Assembly (NCBI GenBank): GCA_963695175.1
Contig: CAVOGG010000002.1
Coordinates: forward strand, 186,001-250,000
From: Fodinibacter sp963695175
Lineage (GTDB): Bacteria > Actinomycetota > Actinomycetes > Actinomycetales > Dermatophilaceae
DNA length: 64,000 nucleotides
Direction of reading: 5' to 3'
The first letter of the stretch is position 1. Each line of letters starts with the position of its first letter. Below are positions 56,210-64,000 of the stretch, piece after piece. Under the pieces are notes generated by a model, which had not been told where the DNA came from, made no database searches, and was given only the letters and a program-made list of their open reading frames with translations. A program made the position numbers and the translations under genes.

Positions 56210-57709
56210 CTACCTGAGGAGGCCGTCCTTGACGGCGTCGCGCAGGAACGCCACGACCTCGGCCCGCACCTCGTCGCCGTCGAGGTCGAGCAGCCCGGCG
56301 ATCGCCGCCGCGGCCGCCCGGGCGGTCAGGTCGCCGTCGGACACCGACGCGAACGCCGCCGTGACCGTGGTCAGGGTGAGGTGCCGGCGCAGCCCGCCGC
56401 CCTGGCGCAGCACGATCGCCGACGGGTCGACCGCGCCGGGCATCGTGTGTCGCTCCTCGTGCACGTCCGGAGCACACCGCCAGGCGATGTCGAGCACGGC
56501 GTCGTCGTCGTGCTCGGCCAGCCAGGTGCGGGCGTCGAGGCCCGCGAGCACGGTCGGGCCCATCGGCGCCTCCACCGGCCACGACACGTCCATCAGGTCG
56601 ACGAACGGCGCCCGGTCGGTGCGCGGCCGGTGCAGGGTCACGACGCCGAAGCCGATGGCCTCCACCTCACGGGCCTCGAAGTCGTCGAGCCACGCGGCAC
56701 ACATCGCGTTGAAGTCGACCGTCCCCGGGTGGTGTCCACCATCTCGCGCCCAGGTCTCGGCGTACTCGGCGGGGTCCTGCACCTCACGCTGCACGACCCA
56801 GGCGTCGAGCCCGGTGCCGTCGAGCCAGGCACCCACCCGCTCGGTCCACGTCGAGCCGCGCGGCACCTCCCAGTTGCCGAGGAACTGCGCGATGCCGCCG
56901 CGCTCGAGGTGGTCACCCACCCCGCGCACGAGGTCACGCACGACGGCATCCCCGGCGGCGCCACCGTCGCGGTACTCGAAGAGCGGGATGGCCCCAGACC
57001 GGGGGGTGATGACGAACGGTGGGTTGCTGACGATCAGCCCGAAGCGCTCCCCCGCGACCGGGTCGAGCATCGACCCGGCGCGCACGTCCCAGTCGGCCTC
57101 GTCCAGGGCGGCGTTGAACCGCGCGAACGCCAGCGCCCGCTCCGACAGGTCGGTGACCACCACCTCGTCGGCGTGCCCCTCGAGGTGCAGGGCCTGCACG
57201 CCGCACCCGGTGCCGAGGTCGAGCGCTCGGTCGACGTGCGGCCGTGGGGTCCACGACGCCAGGGTGGCCGACGCGCCGCCGATGCCGAGCACGTGGTTCT
57301 CCCGCAGCGGGCGCCGGGTGGCCACCTCGCCGAGGTCGGAGGCCACCCACCAGTCCACGCCGTCGGCGGCGTACGGGCGCAGGTCGCAGCGGGCGACGAC
57401 GGCATCCCCCTCGGGCTCGACCAGACCGAGCTCTACGGCGCCGTCGACCCCCACCGTGGGCAGCGCGGCCGCGGCCTCGGCGACGTCGACCGGGTCGCCC
57501 AGGGCGAACAGCCGCACCAGGGTCGCGCCGGGCGCGCTCGAGGCGGCCGTGACCCGCTGGGCGGCCAGCGCCTGGTCGCGGTCGAGGGCGGCGGTGGCCA
57601 TCGGGCCGAGCAGCTCGGTGACTCCCGCGACCGTGTAGCGCGCAGCGACGAGGTCGGTGCGCAGGGCGGGGACGAGGGCAGGGTCGACGCGGGGCGGGTT
57701 CGGGGTCAT
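56210..57709 (-). CDS. SAM-dependent methyltransferase (RsmC/HemK-like, NPPF motif)
   Basis: The 499-residue protein has an N-terminal winged-helix-like region (about 1-150), then a class I methyltransferase core with SAM motif RALDLGTGCGVQALHL near 165 and catalytic motif LIVSNPPFVITP near 230, and a long C-terminal domain. NPPF motifs act on amino groups of bases or glutamine side chains, so rRNA, DNA or protein may be the substrate. The architecture is typical of actinobacteria. ATG 57709 is the likely start. Confidence 0.87.
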   Translation of the reverse strand: MTPNPPRVDPALVPALRTDLVAARYTVAGVTELLGPMATAALDRDQALAAQRVTAASSAPGATLVRLFALGDPVDVAEAAAALPTVGVDGAVELGLVEPEGDAVVARCDLRPYAADGVDWWVASDLGEVATRRPLRENHVLGIGGASATLASWTPRPHVDRALDLGTGCGVQALHLEGHADEVVVTDLSERALAFARFNAALDEADWDVRAGSMLDPVAGERFGLIVSNPPFVITPRSGAIPLFEYRDGGAAGDAVVRDLVRGVGDHLERGGIAQFLGNWEVPRGSTWTERVGAWLDGTGLDAWVVQREVQDPAEYAETWARDGGHHPGTVDFNAMCAAWLDDFEAREVEAIGFGVVTLHRPRTDRAPFVDLMDVSWPVEAPMGPTVLAGLDARTWLAEHDDDAVLDIAWRCAPDVHEERHTMPGAVDPSAIVLRQGGGLRRHLTLTTVTAAFASVSDGDLTARAAAAAIAGLLDLDGDEVRAEVVAFLRDAVKDGLLR

Positions 57710-57774
57710 CGAGGACGAGCGTATGCCGTTCGGGCCGGACTCAGCGGGTCGCGCGATGTCGTCCGGACATGGGC

Positions 57775-57807
57775 GAGGGGCCGGGTTCCAGCGGAACCCG
57801 GCCCCTC
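57775..57807. terminator. terminator downstream of hppA
   Basis: A perfect 15-bp stem (GAGGGGCCGGGTTCC, 57775-57789, and its complement 57793-57807) has a 3-nt loop, 17 nt beyond the hppA stop on the minus strand and 65 bp before the methyltransferase start. Confidence 0.75.
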
Positions 57808-57823
57808 GGCATCCACGACCGAC

Positions 57824-60211
57824 CTAGATGGACACCGGGTGCTGCTGCTCCGCGGATGCCGAGTCGGGGTCGTTGTCGTTGCCGATCGCGATGTCCTTGC
57901 TCTTGGAGTACGCGACCGCCGCGACGACGATGACGAAGGCGGCCGCTGCGATGCCGTAGCGGATCGGCGCCGAGGCGCTGGCGCCGACGGTCAGGGACAC
58001 GATGGCCGGAGCGATCAGCACCGACACCAGGTTCATCACCTTGAGCAGCGGGTTGATCGCCGGGCCGGCGGTGTCCTTGAACGGGTCGCCGACGGTGTCG
58101 CCGATGATCGTCGCCTCGTGGGCCGCGGAGCCCTTGCCGCCGTGGGCGCCGTCCTCGACGATCTTCTTCGCGTTGTCCCACGCGCCACCGGAGTTGGCGA
58201 GGAACACGGCCATCAGCGCACCGGAGCCGATCGCGCCGGCCAGGAAGCCGGCCAGTGGGCCGATGCCCAGGCCGAAGCCCACGGCCACCGGCATCAGGGC
58301 GGCGAGCAGACCCGGCGTCGCGAGCTCGCGCAGCGAGTCACGGGTGCAGATGTCGACGACGCGGCCGTACTCCGGCTTCTCGGTGTAGTCCATGATGCCG
58401 GGGTGCTCGCGGAACTGGCGGCGCACCTCGAACACGATGGCACCGGCCGCACGCGTCACCGCGTTGATGGCCAGGCCCGAGAAGAGGAAGACGACCGCCG
58501 CACCGATGAGCACGCCGACGAGCACGCTCGGGGTGACGACCTGCAGGTCGAAGGTCGACACGACGAACTTGCCGGGCTGCTCCTTGATCTCACCGCCGTC
58601 GATGATCGCCTGCAGCTGGACCTGCCACGCGTCGCTGTAGGAGCCGAACAGCGCGGTCGCGGCGAGCACGGCCGTCGCGATCGCGATGCCCTTGGTGATC
58701 GCCTTGGTGGTGTTGCCGACGGCGTCGAGCTCGGTGAGGATCTGCGCGCCCTCCTCGTCGACGTCGCCCGACATCTCGGCGATGCCCTGCGCGTTGTCGG
58801 AGACCGGGCCGAAGGTGTCCATGGCGACGATGACGCCGACCGTGGTGAGCAGGCCGCAGCCGGCGAGCGCGATGAGGAACAGCGCCAGCGACACCGAGCC
58901 GAAGCCGAGGAGGAAGGCGAGGTAGACCGCACCGGCGATGATCGCCGCGGTGTAGACCGCCGACTCCAGGCCGACCCCGATGCCCGAGAGCACCACGGTG
59001 GCCGGGCCGGTGAGCGAGGTGCGCGCGACGTCGATCGTCGGACGCTTGTCGGTGCCGGTGAAGTGACCGGTGAGCCACAGGATGATGCCGGCGAGCACGA
59101 TGCCGATGACGACGGCGAGGAACGCCGAGAGCCGCGGGTCGTGCTGGAGGGCCGCGATCTCCTGCTGCTTGTCGGAGAGGGCGGCGCCGTCCTCGAACAG
59201 CCCGCTGTACGTGCTGGGCAGGTAGGTGTAGGCCGCGATCGCGGAGAGCACCGCGGACACGATGGCCGCGATGTAGAAGCCCCGGTTGATCGCCTTGAGG
59301 GCGTTCTCGCCGGGCCGGGCCTTGGTGATGTACACGCCGAGCAGCGCGGTGACCGCACCGATGGCCGGGATGATCAGCGGGAAGACCAGGCCGTACTCGC
59401 CGAACGCGACCGAGCCGAGGATGAGGGCGGCGACCAGCGTCACGGCATACGACTCGAACAGGTCGGCAGCCATGCCGGCGCAGTCACCGACGTTGTCACC
59501 GACGTTGTCGGCGATGGTGGCGGCGTTGCGCGGGTCGTCCTCGGGGATGCCGGCCTCGACCTTGCCGACGAGGTCGGCGCCGACGTCGGCGGCCTTGGTG
59601 AAGATGCCGCCGCCCACGCGCATGAACATGGCGAGCAGGGCCGCACCGAAGCCGAAGCCCTCGAGGACCTTGGGCGCGTCGCCCTTGTAGAGGAGCACGA
59701 CGACGGAGGCACCCAGCAGGCCCAGGCCCACGGTGGTCATACCGACCGCACCACCGGTGCGGAAGGCGATCTTCATGCCGTTGTCGCGGCCGTTCTCGTG
59801 GCGGGCCGCGGATGCGACCCGGACGTTGGCCTTGGTGGCCAGGCGCATGCCCAGGTAGCCGATCAGCGCGGAGAAGACCGCGCCGACGACGAAGAAGCCG
59901 GAGCGTCCCCAACGGACGCCGGCGGTGTCGGCGGGCAGCAGGAGGAGGAGCCCGAAGACGAGCACGACGAAGACGCTGAGCGTCTTGAACTGCCGGGCGA
60001 GGTACGCCTGCGCCCCTTCCTCGACGGCTGCGCCGATCTCCTGCATCTTGTCGGTGCCCGGATCTGCGGCCAGGACCTGTCCCCGGAAGATGAACCCCAT
60101 GCCGAGCGACACGAGCGCGACGACCGCGACGGTGACGACGAGGGCGAGGTTCAGTCCGGTGAGGTCCAGGGCAGAGCTCGACGCAGCGGGTGCGAGCGCG
60201 AGGGGTGCCAT
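57824..60211 (-). CDS. hppA: membrane-bound proton-translocating pyrophosphatase, K+-independent type
   Basis: HppA couples pyrophosphate hydrolysis to proton pumping across the cytoplasmic membrane. The 795-residue protein has about 16 membrane segments and the pyrophosphate site blocks DVGADLVGKVEAGIPEDDPR, NVGDNVGDCAGMAADLFES and, near the end, DTVGDPFKDTAGPAINPLLK. The K+ determinant reads GNTTKA (Lys, not Ala), which marks the K+-independent group. ATG 60211 has AAGGAGG upstream. It is monocistronic, with a strong terminator. Confidence 0.96.
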   Translation of the reverse strand: MAPLALAPAASSSALDLTGLNLALVVTVAVVALVSLGMGFIFRGQVLAADPGTDKMQEIGAAVEEGAQAYLARQFKTLSVFVVLVFGLLLLLPADTAGVRWGRSGFFVVGAVFSALIGYLGMRLATKANVRVASAARHENGRDNGMKIAFRTGGAVGMTTVGLGLLGASVVVLLYKGDAPKVLEGFGFGAALLAMFMRVGGGIFTKAADVGADLVGKVEAGIPEDDPRNAATIADNVGDNVGDCAGMAADLFESYAVTLVAALILGSVAFGEYGLVFPLIIPAIGAVTALLGVYITKARPGENALKAINRGFYIAAIVSAVLSAIAAYTYLPSTYSGLFEDGAALSDKQQEIAALQHDPRLSAFLAVVIGIVLAGIILWLTGHFTGTDKRPTIDVARTSLTGPATVVLSGIGVGLESAVYTAAIIAGAVYLAFLLGFGSVSLALFLIALAGCGLLTTVGVIVAMDTFGPVSDNAQGIAEMSGDVDEEGAQILTELDAVGNTTKAITKGIAIATAVLAATALFGSYSDAWQVQLQAIIDGGEIKEQPGKFVVSTFDLQVVTPSVLVGVLIGAAVVFLFSGLAINAVTRAAGAIVFEVRRQFREHPGIMDYTEKPEYGRVVDICTRDSLRELATPGLLAALMPVAVGFGLGIGPLAGFLAGAIGSGALMAVFLANSGGAWDNAKKIVEDGAHGGKGSAAHEATIIGDTVGDPFKDTAGPAINPLLKVMNLVSVLIAPAIVSLTVGASASAPIRYGIAAAAFVIVVAAVAYSKSKDIAIGNDNDPDSASAEQQHPVSI

Positions 60212-60371
60212 TCCATCCTCCTTGACGGGTTTGAGGGCGTCCCGGGGCGATGTACGCCTGCGGCAGGGACGTTCGGGCGCACCTTACCTGCACGCGGGCG
60301 AACACGCTCCACCCGGGCTGGGGTGACGCAGGTCACCTCGGCCGAGGCGCATGGCGCGTCGCCGGCGGGGG

Positions 60372-60707
60372 TCAGGCCGCGAGGGCCTCCTCGAGCGACT
60401 CGTGGATGCCGAACACCTTGTCGAGCCCGGTGATCCGGAAGACACGCAGGATGCGGTCGTTCGAGCACACGATCCGCAGCCAGCCGGAGTGGTTGCGGAC
60501 GAGCTTCAGGCGGCCGACCAGGACCCCGAGGCCGGTCGAGTCGAGGAATGAGACGTCGTCGAGGTCGACGACGAGCCGGGAGCGCCCGGCCCCGATCTCC
60601 TCGTCGAGGACGGCGCGCAGCTGGGCCGCGGTATAGACGTCGACCTCTCCGGCGACAGTGACGACACTGACGTCGTCCTGGCGAGACGTGGTCACGGACA
60701 GCTCCAC
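60372..60707 (-). CDS. STAS-domain anti-sigma factor antagonist
   Basis: This 111-residue STAS protein has the phospho-switch serine Ser57 in VSFLDSTGLGVLVGRLK and strands VTVAGEVDVYTAAQLRAVL and RLVVDLDD. Anti-anti-sigma factors of this type bind a kinase/anti-sigma factor when unphosphorylated and so release a stress sigma factor. No kinase or sigma gene is beside it. GTG 60707 is divergent from the helicase across 75 bp. Confidence 0.92.
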   Translation of the reverse strand: MELSVTTSRQDDVSVVTVAGEVDVYTAAQLRAVLDEEIGAGRSRLVVDLDDVSFLDSTGLGVLVGRLKLVRNHSGWLRIVCSNDRILRVFRITGLDKVFGIHESLEEALAA

Positions 60708-60782
60708 GGGCGTGGCTCCTTGTGCTTACTGCAGGTCACGAGCCCGACCAGTGTGTCGGGACCAAGGATTACCGTAACCGTC

Positions 60783-63065
60783 GTGAGCAGTCCTGCACAG
60801 CACCTCGCCGTCTTGACGGCGCGTACGCAGGGCGAACGCCTCCTCCACGTCGAGCACGTCCCCGCTCGCACGGCCCGTCTGGCGCAGTGGCCGGGGTCCG
60901 TCGCGCCGGCCGTGCTGTCGGCCCTGCTGGCCGCGGGGATGGAGCGCCCGTGGTCGCACCAGCGGGCGGCGATCGACCTCGCCACGGCCGGCGAGCACGT
61001 CGTGATCGCGACCGGAACGGCATCCGGCAAGAGCCTGGGGTACCTCGCGCCCGTGCTGAGCGCGGCGTCCGAGGGTGCGGCCACGCCGGGGCTGCGGGGC
61101 GCGACGGCCATCTACCTCGCGCCGACCAAGGCGCTGGCCGCCGACCAGCTCGCCCGGATCGAGGAGATGGCGGTCCCGGGGGTGCGGGCGGCCACGTACG
61201 ACGGCGACACGCCGCCCGACGAGCGGCGGTGGATCCGCGACCACGCCAACGTCGTGCTCACCAACCCCGACCTGCTGCACCATTCGCTGCTGCCGGGGCA
61301 CGAGCGGTGGTCGCGGTTCCTGCGCTCGCTGGAGTACGTCGTCGTCGACGAGTGCCACGTCTACCGCGGCGTGTTCGGCTCGCACGTCTCGGCGGTGCTG
61401 CGTCGGCTGCGACGGGTCGCCGCCCGCTACGGCGCGTCGCCGACGTTCGTGCTCGCGTCGGCCACCGTGTCCGACCCCGCCACGCACGCGGCACGCCTGA
61501 TCGGGATGCCGGTCACGGCCGTCACCGACGACGGCTCGCCGCGCGGGGCGATGACCTTCGCCCTGTGGGAGCCCGCGACGGTCGACGGCCACCGTCGGTC
61601 GGCGACGACCGAGGCCGCCGAGATCCTCGCCGAGCTGGTGCTCGACGGGGTGCAGGCAGTGGCGTTCGCACGCAGCCGCGCCGGGGCGGAGTCGCTCGCC
61701 ACGAACGCGCGCCGGCGCGTCGAGCACGACGACCCGGCGCGGGCGGAGGGGGTCGCGGCCTACCGCGGCGGCTACCTGCCGCAGGACCGGCGCGAGATCG
61801 AGCGCGGCCTGCGCGACGGGACGGTGCGCGGGCTGGCCGCGACGAACGCGCTCGAGCTGGGCATCGACGTCAGCGGTCTCGATGCGGTGGTCATGGCCGG
61901 CTGGCCGGGCCGTCGCGCCAGCCTGTGGCAGCAGGCCGGCCGGGCCGGGCGCTCGGGCGAGGAGTCGCTGGCGGTGCTCGTGGCCGCCGACGACCCGCTC
62001 GACACCTACCTCGTGCGCCACCCCGAGGCGATCTTCGGCGAGCCGGTCGAGGCGACCGTCATGGACCCGCACAACCCGCACGTGCTGGCCCCGCACCTCG
62101 CCGCCGCAGCAGCGGAGCTGCCGCTGGGCGAGAGCGACCTGCCGATGTTCGGGCCTGACGCGCGCCGCCTGCTCGACACGCTGGTGACGAGCGGCATCCT
62201 TCGGCGGCGACCGTCGGGGTGGTTCTGGGCCCGTGAGGACCGCCCGGCCGAGCACATCTCGCTGCGCGGGGCGAGCGACGTGGTGGCGGTCGTCGAGGCC
62301 CGCACCGGTCGGGTGCTGGGAACCGTCGACGAGGCGTCGTCGCACGCCCAGGTGCACACCGGTGCCGTGCACGTGCACCAGGGCGACACCTGGGTGGTCA
62401 CCGAGCTCGACCTCGAGGCCCGGGCGGCGCACGTGGTGCGCGGTGACCCGGGGTGGTCGACGCACGCGCAGTCGGTGAGCCGGTTCGACATCCTCGGCCG
62501 CGAGCGCAGCGCGCGACGGGCCAGGGTGTCGGTGTCGTTCGGCACGGTGCGGGTGACCTCGCAGGTGACCGGCTTCCTGCGGCGGCTGCCGTCCGGAGAG
62601 GTGCTCGGAACCCACCCGCTCGACCTTCCGGAACGGTCGCTGACGACCAAGGCCGTCTGGTGGACCGTGCCCGAGGAGGTGCTCGCCGCCGCGGGGGTCG
62701 AGGCCACGGTGGTGCCGGGAGCGCTGCACGCCGCGGAGCACGCCGCCATCGGGATGCTGCCGCTGGTGGCCACGTCCGACCGGTGGGACGTCGGCGGGGT
62801 CTCGACGGCTCTGCACCCCGACACCGGCGAGCCCACGATCATGGTCTTCGACGGCTACCCCGGCGGGGCCGGCTTCGCCGAGCGGGCGTTCGGGGCCTTC
62901 GAGGCCTGGGTGCGGGCCACCCGCGACGCCGTGCTCGGGTGCCCGTGCGGCACGGGGTGCCCGGCCTGCGTGCAGTCGCCCAAGTGCGGGAACGGCAACG
63001 AGCCGCTCGACAAGGCCGGGGCGGTGACCGTGCTCGAGCTGGCCCTGGCGCCGGCCCAGACCTGA
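60783..63065 (+). CDS. DEAD/DEAH-box helicase with DUF1998 (MrfA/YprA family)
   Basis: The 760-residue helicase has Walker A ATGTASGKS (76-84), motif II VVVDECHVYRG, motif III SATVSDP, motif VI WQQAGRAGRSG, and a C-terminal DUF1998 zinc cluster with four cysteines in LGCPCGTGCPACVQSPKCGN. This is the MrfA (YprA) family, 3'-5' helicases linked in Bacillus to repair of mitomycin adducts with the nuclease MrfB, which is not adjacent here. GTG 60783 was chosen because it removes upstream codons without similarity. It lies next to a TadE-like gene, as in mycobacteria (Rv3649-Rv3654c region). Confidence 0.92.
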   Translation: MSSPAQHLAVLTARTQGERLLHVEHVPARTARLAQWPGSVAPAVLSALLAAGMERPWSHQRAAIDLATAGEHVVIATGTASGKSLGYLAPVLSAASEGAATPGLRGATAIYLAPTKALAADQLARIEEMAVPGVRAATYDGDTPPDERRWIRDHANVVLTNPDLLHHSLLPGHERWSRFLRSLEYVVVDECHVYRGVFGSHVSAVLRRLRRVAARYGASPTFVLASATVSDPATHAARLIGMPVTAVTDDGSPRGAMTFALWEPATVDGHRRSATTEAAEILAELVLDGVQAVAFARSRAGAESLATNARRRVEHDDPARAEGVAAYRGGYLPQDRREIERGLRDGTVRGLAATNALELGIDVSGLDAVVMAGWPGRRASLWQQAGRAGRSGEESLAVLVAADDPLDTYLVRHPEAIFGEPVEATVMDPHNPHVLAPHLAAAAAELPLGESDLPMFGPDARRLLDTLVTSGILRRRPSGWFWAREDRPAEHISLRGASDVVAVVEARTGRVLGTVDEASSHAQVHTGAVHVHQGDTWVVTELDLEARAAHVVRGDPGWSTHAQSVSRFDILGRERSARRARVSVSFGTVRVTSQVTGFLRRLPSGEVLGTHPLDLPERSLTTKAVWWTVPEEVLAAAGVEATVVPGALHAAEHAAIGMLPLVATSDRWDVGGVSTALHPDTGEPTIMVFDGYPGGAGFAERAFGAFEAWVRATRDAVLGCPCGTGCPACVQSPKCGNGNEPLDKAGAVTVLELALAPAQT

Positions 63066-63148
63066 CCCGCTGTGGCGCCCTCGACCGTGCGCACATCGGC
63101 CGTCGCGCACGAGGTTACGGTCGCGGACCCGCGGGTAGGGTCGAAAAC

Positions 63149-63712
63149 ATGGTCCTGCTCGGAGTCATCCTCGTCCTGCTCGCTGCCGCCGCCGGCGTCG
63201 TCCTCGTCGCGGGCACCGCCCAGCTCACCGACTCCGTGCAGATCGACGTGCTCGGGGGCACGCTGAGCATCCCGCCGCTGACCCTCTTGATCACCGGCAT
63301 GGTCGTCATCTCGGTGTTCTGGTTGGGCTGGGCGTTGCTGCGCAGTGGTCTGCGTCGCGGCAAGCGCCGCCGGGTCGAGGCCAAGGAGGCCGCGGCCGCC
63401 GCCGAGGCGCGGCACGTCGAGGAGCAGAAGCAGATGCAGGCCGAGTTCGCCACCCGCGAGCAGGCGCTCGTCGAGGAGCGTCGCCGCCGCGAGGAGGCCG
63501 AGTCCCTGGTGGCCGACCAGCGGGCCACCACCACCGGTCAGCCGGTGGCCGCGGACACGACCCGGGCGAGCGACTCGACCCGGGCGACCGAGCCGACGAC
63601 CCGTGCGACGGAGTCGACCCCGCCCGCGACCGGATCGAGGACCGGATCGACGACGGAGACCGTGCGCGAGCCCTCGGACGCCGGGCCGCGGCAGGGCGAC
63701 CGCCAGGCCTGA
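63149..63712 (+). CDS. membrane protein with coiled coil and Thr-rich tail
   Basis: This 187-residue protein has two hydrophobic segments (about 2-24 and 44-66, LapA-like arrangement), a strongly charged coiled coil (KRRRVEAKEAAAAAEARHVE, EEQKQMQAEFATREQALVEE) and a low-complexity Thr/Ser/Ala/Glu tail with repeats of TRAT(E/D). It is probably cytoplasmic apart from the membrane hairpin. The start is ATG 63149. No function is known. It is convergent with the TadE-like gene. Confidence 0.78.
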   Translation: MVLLGVILVLLAAAAGVVLVAGTAQLTDSVQIDVLGGTLSIPPLTLLITGMVVISVFWLGWALLRSGLRRGKRRRVEAKEAAAAAEARHVEEQKQMQAEFATREQALVEERRRREEAESLVADQRATTTGQPVAADTTRASDSTRATEPTTRATESTPPATGSRTGSTTETVREPSDAGPRQGDRQA

Positions 63713-63731
63713 CCGACCACGTCACCGGCCC

Positions 63732-64000
63732 TCACGGCGGTTCGGCGTCGACCACGCCGGCCCGGGCACGGGCCGACACCACCTGCAGGCAGGCCACCCC
63801 ACCCCGGTGGCCAGTGCCGCCCGATGACCACGGTGACCACCACCGACCCGTCGGACTCTTGCACGCAGCGGGTCACGGCCGCCCCGTTCGCCGCGGCGAC
63901 CGATGCCCCGGCCCGGCAGTCGACGTCGGCACCGCTCACGGCCGGACCGGCCGCGGCGAGCGCGGCCAGGTCGGCCGCCGCCCGGGCCCGGTGCACGTCG
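63732..64000 (-). pseudogene. Rv3654c-type TadE-like protein, C-terminal part with frame break
   Basis: The minus strand from the window edge reads HRARAAADLAALAAAGPAVS, GADVDCRAG, NGAAVTRCVQESDGSVVVTV, the pattern of helicase/secretion-neighbourhood TadE-like proteins (Rv3654c type) found beside this helicase family. After about 63825 this frame loses codon bias and would overlap the convergent gene. A frame one base on gives the expected ending LQVVSARARAG, then VVDAEPP and a stop at 63732. The break lies between about 63782 and 63825. The N terminus is outside the window. Confidence 0.68.

Noticed and set aside
55814..60433. 1539-codon plus-strand open frame opposite the methyltransferase and hppA
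   Set aside because: It is antisense to HppA with all its signature motifs; the frame is rich in Arg, Gly, Asp and His and resembles no family.

Overview
The window is chromosomal DNA of a very high-G+C actinomycete. GTG starts are common, neighbouring genes often overlap at GTGA or TGATG, and folate, cell-wall and replication genes follow actinobacterial order. Gene content (mycothiol-type maleylpyruvate isomerase fold, DUF2342 metalloprotease next to tilS and dacB, Rv3654c-type TadE-like protein next to a DUF1998 helicase) fits the Micrococcales, most likely an Intrasporangiaceae-like genus. The genus is inference. No integrase, transposase, phage gene or CRISPR array was found.

Layout. 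1-15 kb is a conserved housekeeping block: nadB (partial), panC and a DUF2520 protein on the minus strand; a plus-strand trio of MidA/NDUFAF7-like methyltransferase, lipoprotein and orphan NuoD-like protein; then the minus-strand run dacB, DUF2342 protease, tilS, hpt, ftsH, folE, folP, folBK fusion, DUF3180; and ppa on plus. 15-34 kb is more variable: small stress or envelope proteins, a DesK/NarL two-component pair, a membrane-anchored Schlafen AlbA_2 protein, a hydrolase-LuxR fusion, an FAD monooxygenase, a VOC gene remnant, arylamine N-acetyltransferase, pflBA, a frameshifted yceI behind a MarR-type palindrome, rtcB, and several small membrane or hypothetical proteins. 34-46 kb is conserved again: tRNA-Thr(CGU), a secreted peptidase-like lipoprotein, holB-tmk, a second NarL two-component pair, a secreted Asp/Gly/His repeat protein, a TipAL-type MerR regulator, topA and aroE. 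46-56 kb holds small-molecule enzymes, a sodium:solute symporter with a small partner, and a heterodimeric ABC exporter behind a frameshifted tetR with a clear operator. 56-64 kb carries a repeat-rich spacer, a methyltransferase, the proton-pumping pyrophosphatase hppA, a STAS antagonist, an MrfA-like helicase and the edge of a TadE-like locus.

How the genes work together. Folate (folE, folP, folBK), NAD (nadB) and pantothenate (panC) genes form tight minus-strand operons. Pyrophosphate can be removed in solution (Ppa) or used to pump protons (HppA). The two ABC half-transporters have complementary defects, one in the signature motif and one in the catalytic carboxylate, as in heterodimeric exporters. 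The NuoD-like protein keeps the arginine that NDUFAF7 methylates in mitochondrial NDUFS2 and sits beside an NDUFAF7-family methyltransferase, but a tryptophan replaces the quinone-site tyrosine. This is the most interesting candidate for an undescribed function here.

Three conserved genes (yceI, tetR and the TadE-like gene) are broken by single-step frameshifts of the same sign. They are either true pseudogenes or residual assembly indels.
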